Origin: Caecitellus pseudoparvulus
Taxonomy: Eukaryota > Bigyra: Bicosoecida
Reading direction: 5' to 3'
DNA length: 64,000 bases
Assembly: GCA_965644315.1 (NCBI GenBank)
Contig: CBFFRQ010000062.1
Span: 434,001 to 498,000, forward strand
Shown piece by piece: positions 40,901 through 47,700 of the stretch. A program made the translations under genes and the position numbers. How positions within the stretch are numbered: position 1 is the stretch's first letter; every line of letters starts with the position of its first letter. The notes under the pieces were generated by a model. The model was not told the origin of the DNA, did no database searches, and was given only the letters and a program-made list of their open reading frames with translations.

Positions 40901-43812
40901 ACAAGTATTGACACTTGATCTTCCTTCGTCAGTGCGATGCCAAGCACTCGCTGCAGCTTGGCATCCTCGGCCAAAGTCTGCAGGTCGTGCACAGTGACAG
41001 AATTATCGGAGAGGGATTCCTCTATCGTATCCATGCACTCTTGCACGTACTCCCACACAAGCGACACGACGTCGGACAGGCTGCAACTCTCATCATCATC
41101 ATCATCGTCATCGCCATCATCCTGGGTCTGGCAAGCCACCCTCTGAACATTCAAGACAGGCAATGGCTTCCCGCCAAACTCCTCGTCCACAGACGCGAAA
41201 AGTCCGGTCCCCTCCATTGTACTCAGATGCATGCACACTTCATCAAACCCAGCCACACGGAGCAGCACCCACGGATTCGACCGTGGCAGCTCAAGCAGGG
41301 CAGCCACGCCCAGCATCAAGCGTGGCAGACATGCCGTACGCCGCTCACTGCCTCCACAGCCATCTTGAGTCAGCAAATTCATGATGGCGCGACCCTGTGA
41401 CTTCCCTTCTTGTGCAGCCCACCAATGGCGTGACAGGCGACCAGCAACAGCCGCAGCGAAAATTATGTACGCCCACGGCAGGCGGCCTGCCTCAGACCTC
41501 ACCTGGACCTGCTCAGCGGCATGCAGAGCCCTCATTGCCTCGCCATCAACACCAGCATGCTCGTGCGATCCCGCACACTTGCAGATTGTCTGGCAGCTGG
41601 TGTCCAGCACTCGGGCCAGCTCCGCTTCGAAGGCTTCAGACTGGGCTGCGCTTGTGGATGGCGTGAACACCTCCCGTGACAGCTCCACCACACGCTCGGA
41701 CAGCAGCAGCAAGTGTGTTGCGGTGAGAATGCGGTTGCTGAACCGTGAGCGAGCGGGGGCGCGCCGTGTGTTGGGAGGGAGGTTGGCCTCAGCACTGGCC
41801 AGCCAGGTCTCCAGGCACAGAAGCAAGCACTGCTGCTTGGATGGCGGGTCTTGTCCACGGGAGCACGTGGCCGCAACGACCAGTCCTGCGCCTGCTGCAA
41901 AAGCCACCAAGTCCCCTCCAGCACCGGAGCGAGCCTCGTACACACAGCAGTAACTGTAGAAGTGCCACATCCACTGTCCAACGAAGGCACACCTTTCCTC
42001 CAACGTGGGACACCGACTAGCCACCTGAATGGCCGAAGCAGGCGTCATTCCTACCATGCTACTGGGCTGCGCGGCAGATTCGCCAACAGCCGTCGCAAGC
42101 CTGTCATACCAGGCTTCCTGCTGCCAGGCCTCGGCGCTGCCGCTGGCCCCAAGCCAGGTCTCCATTTCACGAACGAAGTTGGCCGCGTGGTCTTCAGGAA
42201 CACCAAGGTGTGCCCCACGCAGCATGTCACGGAAGGCTTCACCACAGGCTTCAACCTGTGGAGCTGCTGACCCTGGGCCGACCTCCACAGCAGCACCTTC
42301 AGCTGCAGCATGGCCTCCACCTCGGCTCCGGGCCAGAGATTGCCCTAGCCCTTGCAGAGCCTCGGCCAAACACACCACATCGTCGCGTGCAAGGACACCC
42401 AGTCCAAACACGGTTGCGACAAGCCTGCGCATGTACTCCACGCGTGACTCAGCATCGGTGTTGAGCAAGATGCCTACAAAGGCGGGTTCAGCCAGCAGAG
42501 CCTGCAGCTCAGCCCACTGGACCCGCAAAGTCTGTCCAGCACTGCAAGCAGCCTCGAAGCGCCGCACGACAGCATCGAACATTGGAAGAAGTAGCTCGCC
42601 TTCAGGGAGGGAGAGGTGTTGCACACGCGCAAGAGCAAACAGGCAGCCCAGGAACTGTGCTGGCGCAAAGCCGGCGTGCAGCGACATGAAGTCTACCTGT
42701 GGCTCAAGCATCATAACCGTAACCAAGTCTTGGCTCGCGCTCTGATCCTCGAGCAAACCACACTTCTCCATGGACGCGCGCACACAGAAGAATACCAATG
42801 TCACAGCCAGCAGCTGGCGAGGAGTTCGCGACAGCACACGCTCGCCGGCACCTGTTGCTCGTTGCGGAAACAATATGCTGTACAGCGAAGCATCAAGAAC
42901 CTTCAAGGTATCGAGTTCTCCCAAAACTGCTTCTGCGATAAGCCTCAGCGCTGCTTCACAGGCGCTGCCATCTGGACCCAGCACTAGGGTCTCCATGTTC
43001 TGCAGCCACAGTGTGTGCGCAGTTGCTCCAGCCACAGCCGCACCTCGCAGCTTGGACCCATGCTGCTTGGCCAAGTCGGACATCTGCCCTGCAGCAAGCA
43101 CTGCCGGCAAGATCCTGATGTGCAGCATGAGGTTTCCACTTGTGCTGGGGCGCTGCAGGATGTCACTCAAGAGCTCACCGAGGGCGAGTGCACTTGAGGC
43201 GGTCTCCTCAGACGAAGGGCTATAGTAGCAAGCGTCAAGAGCCCACTTGCAGCGCTGGGAAATGCCGAGTACGGAACTCTGAAAAGCAGCATCGGGAGCA
43301 CATGCAGCCTCGAGCCACTGGCAGAGGTCGAGCACTGAGGTATGTGGCTGCCTGGCCTCAGTTGCCGCTCCCAAGGCGTTCAGAACGGACCCCGGTTGTT
43401 CAGAGGGCGTTGAGTCAGCACCATCTGATGCAGCACCCACTCCCAGTGCGGAGGGAATAGCAGGGCGGCCGCCTTCCTTCCTCGCGTACTTCCACCCCTT
43501 CCCAACGCGAAACGACCACAACCCATCCGCAGTCTCCCATTTCTTGTTGGTGAGAGTAATTGGGCCATACACTGACTCTAGCTGTTGAGTCAAGCGCCCT
43601 GTTCGAGGGTCGACGGCGTTGGAACTCGTGGAGCCGATGTACGCGTTCAGTTCATGGCAGAAGTTGAAGACTTCCTTGGTGCTCCCAGATCCCCATGATA
43701 CTGAGTACAGGACACGTCCATCTGTGTCAAGGAACCTTCCTCGAGTCTGGTCGAAGCGCACGCCGCGATGAAGCCCTCCTTCTTTGCCTTGCCCAGAAAC
43801 GGCCCAGGCCAT
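31903..43812 (-). CDS. RNF213/mysterin-like AAA+ protein, internally deleted copy without the zinc-finger region
   Basis: One frame of 3969 residues, nearly identical over long stretches to the giant gene at 8153-25714. An in-frame TAA five codons before the ATG fixes the start. The motor is kept: GGPGSGKS (about 1767), GDTGVCKS (about 2196), GPPGCGKT, VCVVIDEAGLP, SPLLNRFSKF. One acidic motif has changed from VDELNTAGD to VDELDTAGD. After GQELRAS the protein continues with about 18 unrelated residues (beginning RKGASRQG), then rejoins the other copy at LELVQDETPQPWLTP and keeps its last 190 or so residues. Residues equivalent to about 3748-5656 of the long copy, including the Cys-rich finger, are gone. 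The frame is intact over 11.9 kb, which argues for function rather than decay. It may work as an ATPase partner without ligase activity; that is inference. Confidence 0.87.
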   Translation of the reverse strand: MAWAVSGQGKEGGLHRGVRFDQTRGRFLDTDGRVLYSVSWGSGSTKEVFNFCHELNAYIGSTSSNAVDPRTGRLTQQLESVYGPITLTNKKWETADGLWSFRVGKGWKYARKEGGRPAIPSALGVGAASDGADSTPSEQPGSVLNALGAATEARQPHTSVLDLCQWLEAACAPDAAFQSSVLGISQRCKWALDACYYSPSSEETASSALALGELLSDILQRPSTSGNLMLHIRILPAVLAAGQMSDLAKQHGSKLRGAAVAGATAHTLWLQNMETLVLGPDGSACEAALRLIAEAVLGELDTLKVLDASLYSILFPQRATGAGERVLSRTPRQLLAVTLVFFCVRASMEKCGLLEDQSASQDLVTVMMLEPQVDFMSLHAGFAPAQFLGCLFALARVQHLSLPEGELLLPMFDAVVRRFEAACSAGQTLRVQWAELQALLAEPAFVGILLNTDAESRVEYMRRLVATVFGLGVLARDDVVCLAEALQGLGQSLARSRGGGHAAAEGAAVEVGPGSAAPQVEACGEAFRDMLRGAHLGVPEDHAANFVREMETWLGASGSAEAWQQEAWYDRLATAVGESAAQPSSMVGMTPASAIQVASRCPTLEERCAFVGQWMWHFYSYCCVYEARSGAGGDLVAFAAGAGLVVAATCSRGQDPPSKQQCLLLCLETWLASAEANLPPNTRRAPARSRFSNRILTATHLLLLSERVVELSREVFTPSTSAAQSEAFEAELARVLDTSCQTICKCAGSHEHAGVDGEAMRALHAAEQVQVRSEAGRLPWAYIIFAAAVAGRLSRHWWAAQEGKSQGRAIMNLLTQDGCGGSERRTACLPRLMLGVAALLELPRSNPWVLLRVAGFDEVCMHLSTMEGTGLFASVDEEFGGKPLPVLNVQRVACQTQDDGDDDDDDDESCSLSDVVSLVWEYVQECMDTIEESLSDNSVTVHDLQTLAEDAKLQRVLGIALTKEDQVSILVRDRLATLTNAKAKVQSLRAMALWYSELTLFGAGAGQARDAAPPPDDGSTVRDWLNFVELQQGGVVLSETSFRALKHFMDHKSVLFRDRLVREAITRRLAGQRHTGRGWDAAIEAVLEGLKKLLNMGDQKVSELGRSGTQGMGGGDDLPRGAHFGRELAAISSFFNDDQGGSSSDRPSVFQTQVANVRQATELLRMQDTLGAFREALGVLGCRDVEVACAPIRRAQSAKVSQVKAALANISAELGGLDLAIMQVIAALPSMSDFMQYLDEHSEDYAGQFELALQASTADTHLQGLLRHLPPLRQLAEAVLPARQASPLARGGMAAEGAGAAQVSIVDLVRAVDGVITSRASREDASGSGARSTRGAVAEALVGEIKALVDNWERVASALQRANREAANSNLLLLHREISGTGQFVSILDETGHRSGISLSYAIGGETSGTRVPWTPDQLLENITNAQVVGESGDDDGDAVQHILAAYDLAEEAHKVHLELASAGHPEYQPGGAAVPLNEVDTDSAESIVDKVRNRLELLEAQLDAWRGGTEEALYDCPALSALTPKLLLGLSQALQGFAGTQYEPRKAVQALLPYAMLCYPAMDALAQQAMCEKLEAQATGGFDEVARCLPWAAGVLARAMDVGAVPEDAGAVSVVLLRGKSLHYMCHKALEHHASVGAPLHPSQLYRCDPDATVADIEWLGRMLCSKAPFAPAVYCLGVDRLSAVARDALNRCLQSPDLSVEVYLLFGDVVGMRQFVAPAADTWWKKEPVPASVNQLRSLSWAAQHQAAGARHVSGADLVAGGPGSGKSFHISRSCEADGAKLIRVPVHEGFTVSHLIWQYKEVVQGLGESGGRVWMHFDVFEQADVGQLSQCLFDMFSLGLLRDMQSGEACVLDCSVQLHVAMELPALGETEFPAREAWPSAGAGGGVRAASHPLLAELDGHLAVKWRDSMRVVNMGDLHMDPTLRLCAVGLGLHMHAQGCGGDACRCLADACAEIRSSKFLPSMEGLADRLGDEALRDILAVALAEHPFLRGAADVNLRLVVQMAKLLETRLKYLQTMSDTAKKNPSQSSIRHECAKASFWYEMLSFMIYEVATTCGMFHGGLRVATIRPTPVESPEPVGGVFDFRVLVVYPSTCTLQEAKTLMRTLSLAPGSDNMVTYLSSDAQDGQGGFNMAQLRAGIAPAFGMRDTALLRPLLERNNFVLALRDSLRMLELHDWCVSGNSMVLAGDTGVCKSFLVNMYSLLRNSRDDVLFDMSLFLVTALRAFARVNLPRLQARLRQLQLEGRSIEAVSSDIAALSGILRIKGATYEVSPDLITVQVTNVPPVSPSWERVELTNDPRVVDLEHVMDVFESHASEELQNKLFDEVPILIQLALVQYPRQAAGIPAAHRERLQQNFNYFHTQGRVADVAELVKHMTETRVTFDAVSSVVEELSKQGQSVGGAGAGAAAAGEPGAAQPAAAGTDTFSQRLDFRVVFKSVFTSQTATLYSRVLMHAGMTASKWEAELKRIEATLADAEESVRRAPGHTAASAQLTMCVSVDELDTAGDLGIVCEAFTQHSVNGRKLPENLYFVGTINPKAMRGQLRRQAQGVVDYTRVQSAQAAAGAGQAAPPPDAPSTRQGSKDGEDGEDAYAPFIVKYLPASMRTMEKAAPDLQTEDEEAFLRMYVEQKAWQLPHVGQVTRGVKEQHERALEGFAQMAARLVLKAQETVRRFGLRRIHVSLRDLVRCVDLAAWLLQAGVRTGEKVAGQEVSVNPFLPKPSLRTDQDSVQFLRDLLKQSLLVSIAVCYLLRLPSRVEAERVNGHDSYRLAFLAAMDGVGQPDLVHGELQNTLNGAMEHLFSEIKKRPDGLAETAPMQEAVFTASLAVCVTPTFNVLTTGPPGCGKTMAVMIVADNFAGRSSQSAVLRRFPHMQIEHYQCSEVTTSEELQKVYQSAIQRQRIASTPGNATRVCVVIDEAGLPKERRQALKALHDVLEEKDGPPTILLSNSTLDAAKTNRSVHCSQGEVQQKDIVTLGMQLLLKDGSRKLVKELVDGVLTSAHPKYGDTSRQLELVRGICAAFQAESQRDALSGRFLSWFHLRDFVYLCRHIRHRLQDAGLHMLTADVLVGGLRCNMQTVSRIAGDREEFSRLVEAFLLKCQLGGLDGGAAHGGAAGQAGGRQHEPAALESLTDLLGQKYEGDPSKAHFRHALVVDRSNCEAGVDMLFDLGILDRGATTVISLSDFPDDQNPTNIAKTLRRVKQAAGSGETALLVNCPQSVFTALYDVFNRYYRSATYKGKKTYYADITIGAMSIPVHVHPAFKVVVHVPLSQLRHMPSPLLNRFSKFVLSARDALRSQLESLPQHIPPCFSGIRYKPGLQAFFHHLEEEVERFAGFVASGHPSLMFQGYTEAETVPALILRLLRQTQSMGTHFEVPPPFRMMDGSGDEGQPASASEAGAAGEEGVVGYSTAAAPDAGAEAGPECIVTKRLLASMERHVDACNAQLLQMARAGAFASGNRNGVFPSRYVTEYVARQEHFSGQRLLHGLLGSVRTAWQRAVSATREPSKSVSSACQFMVFARHSSGVAQLESCGASAEALLGCRVESLASLDLSRRAAVEGGIGGGAAADGAAVGAVAPQSAFVYSLSEAPSSTGIVDRISDFFELALHVAQQGCIEPSSELPSLVVCANMGSHTASQVNVVRQAIDSCQAAFQTRLRESEACRAWRSIPTPAVVIILYSPLQLASLGAAYNFVPLSSAWENVFVDGIDVVAEGERGDASGVRPGEQSHKWLAAAMGSPSADGGCDVGQELRASRKGASRQGVIGGAVCQKATFTVLELVQDETPQPWLTPGLFEARVEEVPFADVCDEAGEMSGSALLRVVRGLGMGQHVLVAHEDLNGGWEPIAARNQHALLPAVSGHLWSGTCRVYVSAVPILRVYKVLNEEGFPFDTTLHDANLQAYSGEVSVHAVPFDVAADADGAAIDAHIMTHVPGQLVCLYDYREGDWFDDIWEACEGKEKHGLAVVVTSE
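32497..32549 (-). other. Deletion junction with 53 bp of unrelated filler
   Basis: Copy A and copy B are alignable up to GAAAGT (8746/32496) and again from GTGATGCTCTGAGCTCC (14473/32550). In copy B the 5726 bp between are replaced by 53 bp that match neither side. The net loss of 5673 bp is a multiple of three, so the frame is kept. Filler of this kind is typical of end-joining repair. Confidence 0.85.
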
Positions 43813-44705
43813 CCTGCGAAGAGATTACGAGGCGAAAAATGTCTACAGCTCGCTGCTTGTGCATGCTGTCCTCTTCACTGTGCCAGTGAACACCATACTG
43901 CCCTGTGCGATGAGCAGCAATGCGCACCAGCGAATAGCGCCAGTACATGCGATAATCAGGACCAGTGCTTGCCACATACGCAAGATGCACACACTGCCAC
44001 ACCAAGCACGCCGCAAACACGTCCATGTTACACACCTGACTTGGAGCGAGGTAGATCTACCGAGGGCGCCTCTTCTTGGGCCGCCGGTGGCTGGAGATGT
44101 TGGTGCGAGTGCGGAGCTTGCACTTCACCCTGCACGCGATGCGCAAGAGCTGCCCACAAGCCGGACCGATCGTGGTGCCAACCACGAGCAGCACGCAAGC
44201 GTAAAAGAAATCAAACTTGTCAGCTGATTCACCCACACTGCTGGTGTGCGGTGAGAGTTTTGAATTGTGGGGATGGTGTGAGGTCTGCGTTCCACCACGC
44301 CAAGTGCAAGTTCCTCCGAGAGCAGTGCATGGTTGAAGGAGTGCACCACTGTGCTGGGAACGCCACCAATTTTGCGTGCGCAGCTTCACCATCGCACACG
44401 GCTTTTCATCACGTTTGATCGAAGTTCGTGCATCTCTGGGTTCCGACTGATCCTGTTGGAAGTGGATGGCTTGCATTCGGCGTGCAAACCACGATGCCAT
44501 GTGCTTGTGTGGTCAGGATTCAAGTGATTTGCCTTGTGCGGCCTACAAGGCCCCACTTCAAGCTGTATAGTAGTTCCCTAGTGCTGCTTTCAGGTGGATT
44601 GGGATTGAGCTTGGTGCCAGTAACACGAGTTCGCGGATTTCACAGCAGGCCGAGTCGCATCTATTCTTGAACTTACAAGCTCAATGTCAACTGGGAAGTT
44701 GCGCT
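43813..44705. other. Upstream flank of copy B plus unique spacer
   Basis: Positions up to 44303 are part of the duplicated block; 44304-44705 is unique and shows no supported gene. It should contain the promoter of the copy B giant and the 3' UTR of the RPGRIP1L-like gene, both on the minus strand. Confidence 0.5.
44057..44237 (-). CDS. Possible small membrane protein or upstream frame of RNF213-like copy B
   Basis: An open frame ending at 44057 has a hydrophobic run (FFYACVLLVVGTTIGPACG) followed by a basic tail (CRVKCKLRTRTN ... PKKRRPR). The frame reaches further upstream to 44500, but only this last part lies in a segment shared with copy A. In copy A the equivalent frame carries a TGA. 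The start is not determined and an intron is possible. It may be a small tail-anchored protein, an upstream ORF of the giant gene, or non-coding. Confidence 0.25.
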
Positions 44706-47700
44706 TTAAGCACCGGGTGTGGTTGCCTCACCACTTTCCTGGGTTTCAGCGTGGTCAATGTCTCGCACCGCTGCTTCAGCAGCTACAAGGAGCGTGGCGG
44801 GCAGTGGAAGTGGCAAATGCACTGTCGTGCCCGCTCGCTCCCCTTCTCCCCTCGCGCTGTCAGGAACGCTGGTGTCATCTGGCAGGGCAGTGGCAGAAGC
44901 ATGACCACAGGCCACAGCGACGCAGCGCAGGAGGAACTCCACTGAGCGGGCGTGCACAGGGCCTCCGCTGCGCAAGCGAAGACCCAATCGCGCAAGAGTG
45001 CGTGCGAGGCCAGAAGTGGAGAATAAGTGCCCCAAGTCCAGCTCCGGCAGGCCTGATCGCGGCTTTGTGGAGTCTGCAGCACTACCGCCGTTTCTGGCTA
45101 ACGCCAGCTGCACTGCAACTGCCAGGACACCGCTACCGAATGGTTGTGCCGTTGCATCCGCTGCTGCGATCTGGCGGGGGGACACGCCCGGCATGCTGGG
45201 GAGCGGCACACCTGTTGCCGCACCAGCAGCTTGTGTGTGTCTCCTGGCCAGCAATGCTCGCCCAAGGGGCAGCAAAGCACCAGCCAAGCCAGCTGCGAGG
45301 GTTGGCAGGTGGGAGGCAGGGTCGAAGCCGAGTGGCTGTGCGACCTGGTCAAGGAGAGCCGCGAGTGCTCTGTAGGGAACATGCTGCACAACCTCTCCGA
45401 GAATGGCACAGGCACACCCTTGCTCCGAGCCAGTGGAGCTATCTGACCAGGTGGTTTGAGCGGCGAGGGCTGGCGACTCGGCAGGCGGAGGTGCTGCAGG
45501 AGACAAGTGTGCGCATGGGCCCACGAGCGCTTCTGCGACTTCCGCTCGTGCCGCCCACAGACCCAGGCGGCCTCTGAGTTCCTGTTTGACGGGGACACGG
45601 GCCGTACGGAACGCATCCCGCAAGTTTCGCCAATGCACTGTTCCACGGGGAGCTTTGGGGGCAGCGTTGGCGGCAGCCGCCGCGGCCCTGACACCAGCAA
45701 AGGTTGCGCCCCAGCGGGTGAGCAGGGAGGCAGCATCTGCTACAGGGCCTGTGGGTGTCGCACCGTCACTCGCCTCGGCAGCTGCGCTGAAGGCAATGAT
45801 GCGTTTCACGGCGCTTCCGAGCGCAGCTGCTCGCAGCGCAACCAGCGCACCTGCACTTGGAAGCGCCTCGCCATCTGCAGCTGGCAGCGCAGTGGCGCGA
45901 ACGTCCAAACCTTGCGACCAACGTGCCACCTCGTACAGTGCCCAAAAGTGCAGGGGAGGGGTGTCCTCTGCGTCTGAGGTGGGAGCTGGGCCTCGGGGCG
46001 TCACCTGTAAGGGATTCCCGTCCGGTGACACACCCAGCACGGTGCGCAGCTGTGCAATGCAGGTTCCGGCCTGAGCAGGGGACAAGCCGTCGGGAAACGA
46101 CTGCAACTGCAACGTGGGCCCGCCCTCTGCTGCCGGGCCTGTGGCTGCGGCCAGGCTGCTGGGCGTTATGGCACGCAGCTGCTGGCCACCTGCCGCCACC
46201 ACTTCTGAAATTGCTGTGAACAGCTGCAATAGCGGCAGCGGTGAGAGGGGGTGAGCAATGCGGCCTGTGGTGGCTCCAGCAAGTTCCTTGAGGGACTTGC
46301 CAACTGCCCAAATGAGGTCATGAAGGGGGGCAGGGAGGGGCAGCAGCCAGGGGGGGGGTGACTTCCGCCCTCCCTGCTCGCCAGCGGGGCCGAGAGACGT
46401 TTGCACGCCACCCGCTTCCTGATCAGGAGGATGGGCTGCAGTCGTGGGGGTGTCTGCCCCTCTCGCTGCGCCGCTGTGCGCCGCTGCTCTGGCTGCGAAA
46501 GCCGTCTGGTCAGGCGACGCCTCAGTTGGTGCCTCGCCGGGCAGTGCGTCAGGCGCGACAGCCTCAGCCTCTGGCTCGTCATCCGGCTCGTCAAGGTCGC
46601 CCGCCGCGGCATCCAGGGCTGCCGCAAAGACGCCTGCAGCGACGCCCGCAGCGGTGTCTGGGGGTGGCGTGCCGCCTCCACCTGCCCTCTCCTCCGCATG
46701 CACCTCCTCTGCCTCGTCCTCAGGTGCAGGTGCCTGGAACACCATGCCTGCGTCCGGGACAACGACGATGCCCAGGCCCTGCAACACCCCCACGGCGCCT
46801 CGCACGGGGACATACTCGCGAGACAGAGCTCGGAGGACCTCCTCTTCACCCCCTCCTGGTGAGGATAGGCCCCGTCGACGGGCATCCAGCACCGCGTCTG
46901 AGGCGGCGGTGTCGGCCGCGACCTGAAATCGCCGGAGGAGGTCTTTGGCCCAAGCGCCCAGAGAGGCATGCTTTGCGCCCCGAAGTGACAAGGATCGGCG
47001 CAGGAGCGCCTCGCCACCGGCAGCCACGGGCGTGGCGGGGGCCAGGAGCTGTATGAGCTCCTGCGCGCCCAGTGTGCCGGGGGTGGCGTCCGGAACACCG
47101 CCGACCTCGACGTCCTCCCTCCACTCAGAACACGCGACAAAGAGCCCTGCCAGGGTGCGGCGTGTGTCGCCACTGGTCACCTCCTCCGCCCAGGCGGGAG
47201 GGGTGCCTTCGGCTGGCGCCGCCATGCTGCCGATGGGTTCGGTCGCCAAGCCTGCCGGCATGTCGCATTCGCCGAGCAGGACGTCGGCGGCCTCTCCAGC
47301 TGTCAGTGCGCCACCTGGCCGCCCTGCCCGCTCTGCTGCCTGCAGAAGGGCCTCTCTCCAGGGGCGCGTGGGGAGGCCAGGCGTGGTGGATGCGAGAGGC
47401 CCACCCCCCGCCTCCATCAGCGCCACACCTTGTCGCAGAGCGACGACGGCGGTGTACATGGCCGGGTGCGCCGTGAGCAGGCGGGTGAGGGGGCGGAAGG
47501 CCACCCCCGTGATGGGGGCACCCCGCCCAGCCACTTGACGCCACAGGACGCCGACGCCCCGCAGGTGGGTGGAGAAGCGGCCAAAGACGCCGTTGGCCTG
47601 GGCTGCCGTAATTGCGTTGGGAGGGGGGGCCACGGTGAGGGCGTCAGCGGGCGCCGCTTGCCCGGCGGCGCGGAGGTGCCACGCGTTCAGCAGGGCCGGT

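Larger units (their letters stand above)
31903..44303 (-). repeat. Segmental duplication, copy B (internally deleted)
   Basis: Direct repeat of 8153-26206, separated from it by 5.7 kb holding three single-copy genes. Homology stops at 32496 and resumes at 32550, skipping copy A 8747-14472. The upstream flank is copied as far as CGTTCCACCACGCCAA at 44303. Divergence is uneven: long identical runs alternate with sharply different patches such as 40860-40912. Confidence 0.9.

Noticed and set aside
31903-44303. Copy B as a retrocopy
   Set aside because: It includes about 490 bp of upstream flank, has no poly(A) tract, and the parent gene already lacks introns, so there is no evidence of an RNA intermediate.
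31903-44303. Copy B as a mis-assembled allele
   Set aside because: Different flanks, three unique genes between the copies, a filler-bearing deletion and patchy divergence argue for a true paralog. Not fully excluded without read depth.
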